Notes: generated by a model not told the origin, from the sequence alone. A stretch of DNA of 64,000 nucleotides from Oscillospiraceae bacterium (GCA_018380115.1 JAGZUF010000001.1:1-64000); one strand, 5' to 3'; positions 51,407-60,269 are shown, numbered from the stretch's first letter. Numbers and translations are program-made.

Positions 51407-51511
51407 AAAGCCCTGCTGCAGTCTTCCTTAAGCTTAACCAGAATATTTTATCAGAATTAAAAGCTTCATCAGCTTTTAAATTTATAATTCGGAAGAAAGG
51501 ATGGAAAACTT

Positions 51512-52258
51512 ATGAAAATTCTGATGGCAGGTGAATCTTGGAGCCTGACAGAGACACACACAAAGGGGTTCGACTCTGTCCCGTTATGCCGATACGAAGA
51601 GGCCGGCACCCCGCTTATCGACGCTTTGAAAAAGAATGGCTTCGATGTGACGTATATGCCGAACCATATCGCACAGTTGCATTTTCCCGACACTGTAGAG
51701 CAGCTTCAGGAATATGATGCCGTAATACTCAGCGACTGCGGCAGCAATACGCTGCTGCTGCACCCCCAGACATTCAAGGGAGTGCGCCGCGGCAACAGAC
51801 TGGTTGCATTGTGCGATTATGTTGAACAGGGCGGCGGCCTGTTCATGTGCGGCGGCTATCTTAGTTTTTCCGGCGTTGCCAATAAGGCCCGCTATGCCAT
51901 GACTCCGCTTGCCAAAGTGCTGCCCGTAGAAGTTTTGAATTACGATGACCGCATGGAATATCCGCAGGGCGTCACACCTGTGATGCAGGATACGGAACAT
52001 CCCGTTCTGAAGGGTGTTGCTCCAGAATGGCCGCACTTCCTTGGCTATAACAAAATCAAGGCCAAACCTCAGGCGCAGCTTATTGCCACCATTGGGGAGA
52101 ATGATACCTTCATGGCTGGTATGGAATATGGTGCAGGCCGCAGCTTTGCATTTGCATCAGATTGCGTGGAACACTGGGGTTCGCCTGAATTTGTGGCTTG
52201 GGAAAGTTATCCCACTCTCTTTGGCAATATCCTGCGCTGGGTAACGCACGCACTTTAA
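51512..52258 (+). CDS. Putative glutamine amidotransferase-like protein (GATase1-like/ThuA-like)
   Basis: A 248-residue protein with the flavodoxin-like class I amidotransferase fold: MKILMAGESWSLTETHTKGF at the start, YDAVILSDCGSNTLLL as the nucleophile-region equivalent, VEQGGGLFMCGGYLSFSG and a C-terminal RSFAFASDCVEHWGSPEFV. It belongs to the group annotated as PF07090 (from memory), often found next to sugar catabolism genes but without known reaction. AGAAAGGATGG precedes the start. It shares operator type with the alsB promoter and is thus likely induced by the same sugar. Function unknown. Confidence 0.85.
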   Translation: MKILMAGESWSLTETHTKGFDSVPLCRYEEAGTPLIDALKKNGFDVTYMPNHIAQLHFPDTVEQLQEYDAVILSDCGSNTLLLHPQTFKGVRRGNRLVALCDYVEQGGGLFMCGGYLSFSGVANKARYAMTPLAKVLPVEVLNYDDRMEYPQGVTPVMQDTEHPVLKGVAPEWPHFLGYNKIKAKPQAQLIATIGENDTFMAGMEYGAGRSFAFASDCVEHWGSPEFVAWESYPTLFGNILRWVTHAL

Positions 52259-52350
52259 TGCTTTCTCCTTTCTTTATTCCAACACAAAAAGGCATGCAGT
52301 AAAGAACATATAACAAAATCACTGCTTTTCACGGTGATTTTGCACAATTT

Positions 52351-52447
52351 GAGCAATCGTTTACCCATCATTCTGATGAAAATATGGCACCCATGTTGAC
52401 TTTTATTTGTCACAACCATATCATAGCAAGTGAGAAAACGATTACTC
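52351..52447 (+). promoter_or_regulatory. alsB promoter flanked by two LacI-type operators
   Basis: Promoter TTGACT (52396-52401), 17 bases, TATCAT (52419-52424). Operators GAGCAATCGTTTACCC (52351-52366) upstream and GAGAAAACGATTACTC (52432-52447) over the start site; 81 bases centre to centre, suitable for loop formation. Both resemble the site at 51389-51404. Confidence 0.8.
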
Positions 52448-52513
52448 GCCGTCGGGCGTGGATCGTAATCGGCCAAAACGGCCGGAAAATATTTTAACTA
52501 TGGAGGAGATAAC

Positions 52514-53530
52514 ATGAAAAAAGCACTTGCCCTTCTTCTGGCGCTTGCCATGGCCCTGACATTGGTGGCCTGCGGCGGCGCCCCTGCTTCCAGCACACCT
52601 GCTTCCGGCTCTGCGTCTGTCCCCGCTTCCAGCACAGGCGCAGCAGAGGGCGACGCCGAGTACGCCGTCGTCCTGAAGGTACTCTCCAGCCAGTACTGGC
52701 AGACGATGCGCGACGGCATTGAGGCTAAAGCCGAAGAGCTGGGCATCAAAGTAGACATTTATGCCGCAAACACGGAGGATGACGTGGAGGGCCAGGTTTC
52801 TCTTCTGGAAAACGCCATCTCGAAAGGTTACAAGGCCATTGGGGTAGCCCCTATTTCGAACGTCAGCCTGAATAATGCCATTGCTGAAGCCACGGAAAAG
52901 GGCATCAAAATTGTCAACATCGATGAAGTTGTTGACTTAGAGGCCCTGACCGAACTGGGCGGCGCCGTGTATGCTTATGTGGCCACTGACAACGTGAAAG
53001 TGGGCCAGATGGGCGCCGAATACCTCATTGAACAAATTGGCGGCGAGGGTGAAGTAGCCATTGTGGAAGGAAAGGTTGGCAGCATCAACGGCGACAACCG
53101 CCGCGATGGCGCCACGGAAACTTTTGAGGCCGCTGGCCTGACGGTTGTGGACAGCCAGCCTGCGGATTTCGACCGCACAAAGGCCTATGACCTTGTCACC
53201 AATTACATCACTGCCCACCCGGACCTGAAGGCCATCTACTGTGTCAACGACACCATGGCCATGGGAGCGCAGGAGGCTGTGGAGGCCTCCGGCAAGGACA
53301 TCAAGGTGTGCGGTACGGACGGAAATGCGGATGCCATCCAGTCTGTTGCAGACGGCAAGCTGTGCGCAACCGTTGCGCAGGATCCCGCTCTTGTGGGCGC
53401 TACGGGCCTGGAGCTGATGGTGGAAGCTGTGGAAACAGACGCTCCTCTGGAGCCGACCGTTGATATTCCTGTCACCCGCATCGACCCCATCCTCATCACC
53501 ATTGACAATGCTGCTGAGAATCTGGCCTGA
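52514..53530 (+). CDS. alsB: D-allose-type sugar-binding lipoprotein
   Basis: A 338-residue family 2 periplasmic-binding-type protein and lipoprotein (signal to Cys20, Ser/Ala/Pro linker to about residue 45). The mature part reads YAVVLKVLSSQYWQTMRDGI, then KGYKAIGVAPISNVSLNNAI, AIYCVNDTMAMGAQEAVEAS and ATVAQDPALVGATGLELMVE, as in RbsB/AlsB proteins. GGAGGAG precedes the ATG. It is the first transporter gene of the als operon, with AlsA and AlsC following. D-allose (or D-allulose) specificity is inferred from the downstream epimerase, kinase and isomerase. Confidence 0.9.
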   Translation: MKKALALLLALAMALTLVACGGAPASSTPASGSASVPASSTGAAEGDAEYAVVLKVLSSQYWQTMRDGIEAKAEELGIKVDIYAANTEDDVEGQVSLLENAISKGYKAIGVAPISNVSLNNAIAEATEKGIKIVNIDEVVDLEALTELGGAVYAYVATDNVKVGQMGAEYLIEQIGGEGEVAIVEGKVGSINGDNRRDGATETFEAAGLTVVDSQPADFDRTKAYDLVTNYITAHPDLKAIYCVNDTMAMGAQEAVEASGKDIKVCGTDGNADAIQSVADGKLCATVAQDPALVGATGLELMVEAVETDAPLEPTVDIPVTRIDPILITIDNAAENLA

Positions 53531-53554
53531 GAACTGTTTTGCAGTCTGCAATGA

Positions 53555-53586
53555 CCCGGCCATGCGGCTTATGCCGCATGGCCGGG
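53555..53586 (+). promoter_or_regulatory. Stable hairpin between alsB and alsA
   Basis: 14-bp perfect stem CCCGGCCATGCGGC with TTAT loop and no T-tract. Probably an mRNA-stabilising or partial-termination structure that keeps the binding protein in excess over the ATPase and permease. Confidence 0.65.
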
Positions 53587-53698
53587 CCCTGTAAAAAGGT
53601 GCTGCGAGCGATGCGCGCCGCCGAAAATTTCCGGCCGGGGGCGCGCCCTGCTGACAGCATCTTGTCTGCACATAGCACATGGAAAAGGAGGAAACGCG

Positions 53699-55234
53699 AT
53701 GGAACCCATCGTACAGATGAGCGGCATCACCAAACGGTTCCCCGGCGTGGTCGCGCTGGACCATATCAACTTTGATGTGCGCCCGGGCGAAGTACATGTT
53801 CTTTTGGGGGAAAACGGTGCCGGAAAATCCACCCTGATGAAAGTGCTCAGCGGAGTCTATACGCCGGACGAGGGTACAATACGGCTGGAGGGCCGGGAAT
53901 ACAAACGCCTTACTCCGCATATTTCCGCCGAGGGCGGCATCAGCATCATTTATCAGGAACTGAGCGTGGTAAACTGGCTGGATATCCGCGAGAATATCTT
54001 TATGGGGCATCTGCCTGTAAAGAAGGCCGGTCCGTTCCCCATGGTGGACTGGGCCCTGATGGATACGCGCACCCGCGAGCTTCTGGAAAAGGTGAACCTC
54101 GGCCACAGAAAGCCCACCACCCCGGTGAGCGAGCTAAGCATCGGCGAAAAGCAGATGGTGGAAATCGCCAAGGCCGTGGCCTTCAACGCCAGGGTTATTG
54201 TGATGGATGAGCCCACCTCCAGCCTGACGGAGGAAGAGGTGCAGCGGCTGTTTTCCATCATCCGTCAGCTTCGCAGCGAGGGCAAGGGCATCGTGTTCAT
54301 CTCGCACAAGCTGTCTGAGATAGCCCAGATAGGCGACCGCATCACCATTATGAAGGACGGCGGCTATGTGGGCACATACCAGGTGGCGGACCTTACCACC
54401 GACGACATGATACGCCTGATGGTGGGCCGCGAGATAAAAGGCACCTACCAGCATGCGCCGGAAGAGAACTTTCAGTTTGGCGAGGTTATTTTCGAATGCC
54501 GCAGCCTTACGCGCAGGGACGGGCGCTGCCGCGACGTCTCGTTCCAGCTTCGCCGGGGCGAGATACTGGGCTTTTCCGGCCTGGTGGGGGCCGGGCGAAG
54601 CGAGACGATGTGCGCCATTTACGGCGCCGCGCCGAAAGCTTCGGGCGACATCATCCTTCACGGGAAAAAGCTCTCTATCAAAAACCCGTATTCGGCGCTG
54701 CGCCAGGGCATTGGCCTTGTGACGGAAAACCGGCGCGAGACGGGCTTTTTCCAGAACTTTTCAAACAAGCGCAACATCTCCATCGCCTATCAGCTCAAAA
54801 ACTCCTCGCTGGACGGCCTTGGCGGCTTCACCAGCGAAAAGCGCGAGCAGGCCATTGCCGAAAAGCAGCGCGAGGATATTCAAATTAAATGCGCCTCGCT
54901 GGAGCAGCTTACATCAGAGCTTTCGGGCGGCAACCAGCAAAAGGTTATTCTGGGCAAGTGGATGGCCTCCAACGTGCAGCTGCTGATTTTTGACGAACCC
55001 ACCAAGGGCATCGACGTGGGCACCAAAAGCGAGATATACAAGCTGATGCGCGGCCTGGCCGACAACGGCATTGGTGTCATCGTGGTGTCCAGCGAAATGA
55101 CGGAGCTGCTCGGCCTGTGCGACCGCATTGCGGTGATGGCGAACGGCCGCATCACCGCCGTTTATGACGCCGCCGAGGCCACCGAAGAAAAACTGGCCAG
55201 AGCTGCCACTGCGGAAGCCGGGCAAAGCGCCTGA
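53699..55234 (+). CDS. alsA: Sugar ABC transporter ATP-binding protein
   Basis: A 511-residue double ATPase of the CUT2 type. The first cassette has GENGAGKSTLMKVLSGVYTP near residues 38-55, SELSIGEKQMVEIAKAVAFN and VIVMDEPTSSL. The second has GLVGAGRSETMCAIYG, LSGGNQQKVILGKWMASNVQ and LLIFDEPTKGIDVGTKSEIY. AAGGAGGAAACGCG precedes the ATG. It energises import with AlsB and AlsC. It is related to, but clearly different from, LsrA in this window. Confidence 0.92.
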   Translation: MEPIVQMSGITKRFPGVVALDHINFDVRPGEVHVLLGENGAGKSTLMKVLSGVYTPDEGTIRLEGREYKRLTPHISAEGGISIIYQELSVVNWLDIRENIFMGHLPVKKAGPFPMVDWALMDTRTRELLEKVNLGHRKPTTPVSELSIGEKQMVEIAKAVAFNARVIVMDEPTSSLTEEEVQRLFSIIRQLRSEGKGIVFISHKLSEIAQIGDRITIMKDGGYVGTYQVADLTTDDMIRLMVGREIKGTYQHAPEENFQFGEVIFECRSLTRRDGRCRDVSFQLRRGEILGFSGLVGAGRSETMCAIYGAAPKASGDIILHGKKLSIKNPYSALRQGIGLVTENRRETGFFQNFSNKRNISIAYQLKNSSLDGLGGFTSEKREQAIAEKQREDIQIKCASLEQLTSELSGGNQQKVILGKWMASNVQLLIFDEPTKGIDVGTKSEIYKLMRGLADNGIGVIVVSSEMTELLGLCDRIAVMANGRITAVYDAAEATEEKLARAATAEAGQSA

Positions 55235-55254
55235 TGAGATAGGAGGAACGGAAA

Positions 55255-56229
55255 TTGAAAACGCTGCAAAAAAAGAAGTTTACTTTCAACGATTACTGGG
55301 ACCGTTACAGCACCATTACAATCCTTGCCCTCATGATAGCCATATTTGGTGCGCTGCGCCCCAGCAGTTTTCTCACTGGCAGCAACCTTGTTAAAATTAT
55401 CGAACAGAGCTCCATCACCATCCTGCTGGGCCTGGGCGAGTTCTTTGCCATTCTTCTGGGCGGCATCGATTTGAGTGTCAGCTCTACCATGGCGCTTTCC
55501 GGTGCGCTGACCGCACAGCTGATGGTGAACGGCGGGCTGCATCCCCTGCTGGCCATTTTTCTTGGCGTACTGGTGTTCGGCGCAGCCATCGGCATGGTAA
55601 ACGGCTTTCTTGTCACGGCAACCGGCCTGCCCCCCTTCATCATCACGCTTGGCACGCAGGCCATTCTGCGCAGCCTTGTGTACATCGTCACGGACGCCCG
55701 TGCCGTTTCCGGCCTGCCCGCATCGTTTTCGAAAACAATGGGCGGTGATGTATTCGGTCTAATCCCTGTACCTATCCTGGTGGCCGTGGTGACGGCGCTT
55801 ATCCTCACGTTCTTCACGGCCAAGCTGCAGGCCGGGCGCAACCTGTACGCGCTGGGCGGAAACTCTCAGTCTGCCTGGTATGCGGGCATCACGGTAAAAA
55901 AGCACACCATCCTCGCCTTTGCCATTTCCGGCGTATGCGCGGCGCTGGCCGGCATGGTGAATATCGCCCGCCTTGCCGCGGCCGAGCCCAATGCGGGCAC
56001 CGGCTATGAGACCTATGCCATCGAAGCTGTTATCATCGGCGGCGCCTCGTTCTTCGGCGGTGTGGGCAAGATACCCAAGGTAGTTATCGGCGGCCTGATC
56101 ATCGGCGTTATCAACAACGGCCTGAACATGGTGGGCGTTTCAAGCTATTACCAGCAGCTGGCCATGGGCTGCCTGCTGATTTTGGCCGTAACGCTGGACC
56201 GCTTCTTCGGCGCCAGCCGCAAGAACTGA
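55255..56229 (+). CDS. alsC: Sugar ABC transporter permease
   Basis: A 324-residue CUT2 permease with eight to ten helices. LLGGIDLSVSSTMALSGALT and GGASFFGGVGKIPKVVIGGL are the family motifs, and PPFIITLGTQAILRSLVYIV is also typical. A TTG start with AGGAGGAACGGAAA upstream is used, 20 bases after the ATPase stop. It completes the AlsBAC importer. Confidence 0.92.
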   Translation: MKTLQKKKFTFNDYWDRYSTITILALMIAIFGALRPSSFLTGSNLVKIIEQSSITILLGLGEFFAILLGGIDLSVSSTMALSGALTAQLMVNGGLHPLLAIFLGVLVFGAAIGMVNGFLVTATGLPPFIITLGTQAILRSLVYIVTDARAVSGLPASFSKTMGGDVFGLIPVPILVAVVTALILTFFTAKLQAGRNLYALGGNSQSAWYAGITVKKHTILAFAISGVCAALAGMVNIARLAAAEPNAGTGYETYAIEAVIIGGASFFGGVGKIPKVVIGGLIIGVINNGLNMVGVSSYYQQLAMGCLLILAVTLDRFFGASRKN

Positions 56230-56269
56230 GCCGGGCTTGTTTTCATCATTCCAAGGAGGTTTGCTTTTT

Positions 56270-56953
56270 ATGAGGCCTGAATTCACCGCCAGCCTGATGT
56301 GCATGGATTTTCTGGATATCAAACACCAGATAGAGGTGCTGGACCAAAAGCTGGATGGCTACCATATCGACATTATGGACGGCCACTACTGCAAAAATAT
56401 CACCCTGAGCCCCGATTTTATGAAGGCGTGCGCCCGCGTGGCCAAAAAGCCCATGGACGTGCACCTGATGACCACAAACCCCAACGACTGGATAGACGCC
56501 TGCGCCGCAGCGGGGGCCGCCATGATAAGCCCGCATGCAGAGACCATCAATACCGACTGTTTCCGCACGCTGAACCGCATCCGCGACGCCGGTTGCCAGG
56601 TGGGCGTCACGCTGAACCCCGCCACCCCGCTTTCGTATTGCAGGCATTATCTGAACCGCATCGACGTGCTGACGCTGATGACCGTAGATGTGGGCTATGC
56701 AGGCCAGCCCTTTATTGAAGAGATGCTGGAAAAAATTGCGCAGGCGGCGCGCATGCGCGAGGAAAACGGCTGGCATTACAAAATCATGATAGACGGCTCG
56801 TGCAACAAAAGGACGTTCCGCCGGCTTTACGAGGCCGGGGCGGACGTGTTTGTGCTTGGCTCTTCCGGGCTGTTCTCGCTGGATGTTGACCTTGCGTCCG
56901 CATGTGATACAATGAAAAGACAGTTTGAGGAAGAAACCGGCTTAAAACAGTGA
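56270..56953 (+). CDS. alsE: D-allulose-6-phosphate 3-epimerase
   Basis: A 227-residue TIM-barrel epimerase that converts D-allulose-6-P to D-fructose-6-P. It matches E. coli AlsE better than ribulose-phosphate epimerase: SLMCMDFLDIKHQIEVLD, YHIDIMDGHYCKNITLSPDF, PMDVHLMTT, LTLMTVDVGYAGQPFIEEML and IDGSCNKRTFRRLYEAGADV. The metal ligands (His and Asp in HIDIMD, His in VHLM, Asp in MIDGSC) are intact. The start at 56270 is fixed by AAGGAGG; an upstream in-frame codon lacks one. Fourth gene of the als operon. Confidence 0.93.
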   Translation: MRPEFTASLMCMDFLDIKHQIEVLDQKLDGYHIDIMDGHYCKNITLSPDFMKACARVAKKPMDVHLMTTNPNDWIDACAAAGAAMISPHAETINTDCFRTLNRIRDAGCQVGVTLNPATPLSYCRHYLNRIDVLTLMTVDVGYAGQPFIEEMLEKIAQAARMREENGWHYKIMIDGSCNKRTFRRLYEAGADVFVLGSSGLFSLDVDLASACDTMKRQFEEETGLKQ

Positions 56954-56970
56954 ATTGGGAGGGCGTCATA

Positions 56971-57903
56971 ATGATGATATTGCAGCGCCCTGTGCTGGGT
57001 ATCGATATCGGGGGCACCAATATGCGGTTCGCCTTAGTGGACGGTTCGCTTTGCCTAAAGGCATATGAACAGTTCAGCACACAAGCCGTTTTTTGCGGCG
57101 GTGCCCCGCCCACGGAAAAACTGGCGGAGCACATCCGCGCCTACTGTGCGCGGCACCTTGCAGGCGCCATGCCGGCAGCTGTGTCCATCGGGTTCCCCTC
57201 CACTATCAACCGTGCGCGCACGGTGGTGGTGCAGACGCCGAACATCGCGGGCATCCCGGACGATTACGCCGTGGTGCAGGAACTGGGCGGCGCGCTGGCC
57301 CTGCCCGTATATATCAACCGTGATGTAAATAATCTTTTCCTGTTCGATATAGAGGACCTGGGGCTGACGGGATGCAGCTGTGTGACAGGCATCTATTTCG
57401 GCACCGGCATCGGCAACGCCGTGATGGTGGACGGAAAACTTTTGCTGGGGCACAACGGCGCGGCGGCTGAGCTGGGCCACCTACCCGTGTACGGCAACCG
57501 GCGCATATGCAAGTGCGGCAACCCCAGCTGCCTGGAAACCGTCGTCTCCGGCATCGCGCTGGAGGCCATTCAGGCCGAATATTTCCCGCACACGCCTATC
57601 AAGCAGCTGTTTGCCCGGCATATGGACGCCCCTGTGATGCAGGCTTTTCTTGAAGGCATGGCGCAGGTGGTGGCCATTGAGGTGAACCTGTTCGACCCGG
57701 ACTGCATGGTGCTGGGCGGCGGGCTTTTACAGATGGAGGGCTTCCCGCGTGCACAGCTGGAGGCGCTGGTGCACCGCTATGCCCGCAAGCCCTACCCGGA
57801 GCGGAACCTGCGGCTGTGCTATTCGCGCCCAAACCAGCAAAATGGCCCTGTGGGCGCGGCCATCTATGCCCGCAAGCGCATGGCGGACGCGCAGTATCTG
57901 TAA
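56971..57903 (+). CDS. alsK: D-allose kinase (ROK family)
   Basis: A 310-residue ROK kinase, phosphorylating D-allose at O6. The ATP-binding DIGGTNMRFALVDGS is near residues 12-26, GLTG...GIYFGTGIGNAVMVDGK and HNGAAAELGHLPVYGNRRIC lead to the zinc motif CKCGNPSCLETVVSGIALEA, and INRDVNNLFLFDIEDLG and VEVNLFDPDCMVLGGGLLQM align with E. coli AlsK. Two adjacent ATGs follow GGGAGGG; the first has 7-base spacing. The gene starts 17 bases after alsE. Confidence 0.93.
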   Translation: MMILQRPVLGIDIGGTNMRFALVDGSLCLKAYEQFSTQAVFCGGAPPTEKLAEHIRAYCARHLAGAMPAAVSIGFPSTINRARTVVVQTPNIAGIPDDYAVVQELGGALALPVYINRDVNNLFLFDIEDLGLTGCSCVTGIYFGTGIGNAVMVDGKLLLGHNGAAAELGHLPVYGNRRICKCGNPSCLETVVSGIALEAIQAEYFPHTPIKQLFARHMDAPVMQAFLEGMAQVVAIEVNLFDPDCMVLGGGLLQMEGFPRAQLEALVHRYARKPYPERNLRLCYSRPNQQNGPVGAAIYARKRMADAQYL

Positions 57904-58031
57904 GCGCGGGCCTGCCCGCTGTGCGCGGCCCTGCGCCTTAAGGCAAAAGGCGCGGCGCGCCCGGCCTTTTGGCTTGCGCCGGGGGGCATGCGGCTGTTTT
58001 TTGAAGTTTATATTTTTCAGGAGGTTTTTTC

Positions 58032-58496
58032 ATGAAGCTTGCAATCGGGAACGACCATGTAGCCGTGGAGATGAAACGGGAAATAAAGGCATATCTGGAA
58101 GAAAAGGGAATCGAGGTGCTGGACGTCGGCACCAACAGCACCGAGCGCTTCCACTACCCCATCAGCGGCTACCGCGTGGCCAGGCTTGTGGCAGACGGGG
58201 CAGTGGACGGCGGCGTGCTCATCTGCGGCACAGGCGTGGGCATTTCGCTGGCTGCAAACAAGGTGCATGGCATCCGCGCCTGCGTGTGCAGCGAGCCGTA
58301 CACCGCCCGCCTTTCCAAACAGCACAACAACTCCAACATCATTGCCTTCGGCGCGCGCGTCATCGGCATCGAGACTGCCAAGATGATTGTGGACGAGTGG
58401 CTGGCGGCCAGCTATGAGGGCGGGCGCCACCAGACGCGTGTGGACATGATAAGTGAAATAGAGCAGACCGGCACCCTGCGCGCCGCCGGGGAATAA
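58032..58496 (+). CDS. rpiB: RpiB-type isomerase (allose-6-phosphate isomerase)
   Basis: A 154-residue RpiB/LacAB-family isomerase. IGNDHVAVEMKREIKAYLEE at the start, VLDVGTNSTERFHYPISGYR, and LICGTGVGISLAANKVHGIR with catalytic Cys near residue 67 are diagnostic. RpiB interconverts ribose-5-P and ribulose-5-P; E. coli RpiB (AlsI) also turns D-allose-6-P into D-allulose-6-P, which is the missing step between AlsK and AlsE here. CAGGAGG precedes the ATG. Last gene of the operon, 128 bases after alsK. Confidence 0.92.
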   Translation: MKLAIGNDHVAVEMKREIKAYLEEKGIEVLDVGTNSTERFHYPISGYRVARLVADGAVDGGVLICGTGVGISLAANKVHGIRACVCSEPYTARLSKQHNNSNIIAFGARVIGIETAKMIVDEWLAASYEGGRHQTRVDMISEIEQTGTLRAAGE

Positions 58497-58502
58497 GCTC
58501 GG

Positions 58503-58742
58503 GCACCCCGGCCAAGCCGGAGCACTTGGGTAAACCCCGGAAGGGCATCATACCGGCAGGGCCCGGGAGGCACTGAAAAAAACTTTCATTGCATCATTTG
58601 CCCCACGCCCAACTGTTCATAAACAGGCGCTTTGTGTACGAAACTGTCCTGTACGCTGCAAGAAGCTTGCCATGATATTTTTCCCGCTTCGCTTAACGCT
58701 TGAGACAAAAGTTTTTTACTCTTCCCAGCAGAGCGGAGGAGC
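58503..58742 (-). repeat. Interspersed 240-bp repeat, copy D (reverse orientation)
   Basis: Read on the minus strand it has the same order of blocks as copies A-C: ACTTTTGTCTCAAGCG, TTAAGCGAAGCGGGAAA, GCCTGTTTATGAACAGTTGG, CGTGGGGCAAATGATGC, TTTCAGTGCCTCCCGGGCCC and the end hairpin CTCCGGCTTGGCCGGGGTG. It begins right after rpiB. Confidence 0.75.
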
Positions 58743-59040
58743 TTGTTTTGCGAAAGTATACGAAAAAGACGTCCGCCAGACGGCGGACGCCTTTTTATTT
58801 TCATTGTGTAAAGAAGTCTCTGACCTGCATGCCTCATAAAAAGCTTTGGCCCAGGTTGCCGGACAACGCAGGCCGCCGACGGCGCTTTTCCGAAGGTTCT
58901 TTTATAAAAGCGGCCCCGCCTGTTTGCAAGCCGAAAGGCGGGCGATGCAGCCGAAGGCGGTTTTCATACAGCCCGATGCTGTTGCGGCGGTTTGCTTTTC
59001 GGGGCCTGCGCGCGCCGCCCCGGCCCTGCCGGGCCCTGCA
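58743..59040. other. Spacer with a possible degenerate repeat relative
   Basis: From about 58836 it shows AAAAAGCTTTGGCCCAGG, CCTGTTTGCAAGCCGAAAGG and CGGGCGATGCAGC in the order seen in the interspersed repeat, but flanking blocks are not recognisable. No gene was found. A GTCCGCC/GGCGGAC hairpin with TTTTT at 58770-58800 may terminate plus-strand transcription from the als operon. Confidence 0.4.
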
Positions 59041-60039
59041 CTACACCTGCACGGCGCCCAGCGGCTGCACGGCTGCGGCCTGTGCACCGCGCCAGGGCAG
59101 CGAGGCCAAAAACGCGCGCATGCGGCGCACATATTCGCCGTGCGCCACGGCATAGCTCATGGCGTGGCGCGCGCCCGGCACCAGCCAAAGCTGCTTTTGC
59201 GCGGCGCAGGCCTCATACAGCGCACGGCCCATCCATGTGGGCACAAAGGTATCCTCTTCGCCGTGGATGAACAGTACTGGCACGCGGATGTGCTGCACGG
59301 CGGCCAGCGCGTCGGCCTCACGGTAGTCATAGCCCGCTTTGCGGCGGCACACGCGGTTTGTAAGCGGAACAAGCGGCCAGGGCGGCACATGTGCCAGGGT
59401 ACGCGCCTGATAGCGGAATTCATCTGCGGCGCTGGTGTAGCCGCAGTCCTCCACAATGCCGCGCACGCATGCAGGCAAGGCCTCGCTGCCGCCCGCCAGC
59501 AGCACGGTGGCGGCCCCCATGGAGATGCCGTACAGCGCCAGCTCACACGCAGGGATGCGCCGCTGTGCCTCATAGGCCCAGGCAAGGCAGTCCCGCCGGT
59601 CCGTGGCGCCAAAGCCCACATATTCCCCCTCGCTTTGGCCGTGCGCGCGGCCGTCCGGCAGGATGAGGTTATACCCCGCCTCGCGCAAAGCGCGGGCCAC
59701 AGGCGAAAATTCCCGCCTGCCGGTGGAGGTATAGCCGTGGATGCACAGCAGTGTGCGCGGCGTGGGCACGGCTGCAGGCACATATTCCGCCACAAGGGAA
59801 AGGCCGTCAAAGCTTTGCATACGCCAGAATTCGTGCGGCACACTGTCAAGATAAGCGCGCCCCTCAGCGCGCAGGGCGGCGCGAAGGCGCACGTCTGCCG
59901 CGTCCTCCCCGCCATCCGGGCTTGTCTGCTTTCGCAAAATGGCCGCGTCAAACACTTTGTTCGCGCCCAGCCACAGCCCGGCCGCGCAAAGCCCCGCGCC
60001 TGCCGCGGCGGCTGCCGCCGCCAGTTTCCATGCCTTCAT
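59041..60039 (-). CDS. Membrane-anchored alpha/beta hydrolase
   Basis: A 332-residue serine hydrolase with an N-terminal hydrophobic anchor (KAWKLAAAAAAAGAGLCAAG) and a catalytic domain that should face outside. The oxyanion strand is TLLCIHGYTSTGRR, the nucleophile elbow is ALYGISMGAATVLL (Gly-Ile-Ser-Met-Gly), the acid is Asp in VLFIHGEEDTFVP and the His is in LVPGARHAMSYA. This resembles the bacterial YqkD/BEM46-like group; substrate unknown. The ATG at 60039 with GGGGAGGGG is used. It is monocistronic. Confidence 0.9.
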   Translation of the reverse strand: MKAWKLAAAAAAAGAGLCAAGLWLGANKVFDAAILRKQTSPDGGEDAADVRLRAALRAEGRAYLDSVPHEFWRMQSFDGLSLVAEYVPAAVPTPRTLLCIHGYTSTGRREFSPVARALREAGYNLILPDGRAHGQSEGEYVGFGATDRRDCLAWAYEAQRRIPACELALYGISMGAATVLLAGGSEALPACVRGIVEDCGYTSAADEFRYQARTLAHVPPWPLVPLTNRVCRRKAGYDYREADALAAVQHIRVPVLFIHGEEDTFVPTWMGRALYEACAAQKQLWLVPGARHAMSYAVAHGEYVRRMRAFLASLPWRGAQAAAVQPLGAVQV

Positions 60040-60215
60040 GCAACGCCCCTCCCCTGCCCGGCGCGCACACAGCGGCGCCTGTCTTTTGTTCATAATACCA
60101 CACATGCCGCATACGGGGCAAGGCTGTAACAGAACCGCTAAATCCAAACTTCTTTGTTGCTGCACAGGCTGTGCTCATGTACAGCCCGGCACTCCCCCTG
60201 TACACATCGCATGTA

Positions 60216-60250
60216 AAAGGGCCCCGGTGCTGAACACCGGGGCCCTTTGT
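60216..60250 (-). terminator. Terminator of the secreted-protein gene
   Basis: AAAGGGCCCCGGTG-CTGAA-CACCGGGGCCCTTT; A/T tails on both sides, located 20 bases after the stop of the minus-strand gene at 60270. Confidence 0.9.
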
Positions 60251-60269
60251 ATCTTCGTTCGGTGTGCTT

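Noticed and set aside
56270..56953. Ribulose-phosphate 3-epimerase (rpe)
   Set aside because: Sequence follows AlsE in SLMCMD, HIDIMDGH and IDGSCN blocks, and the gene sits between alsC and alsK.
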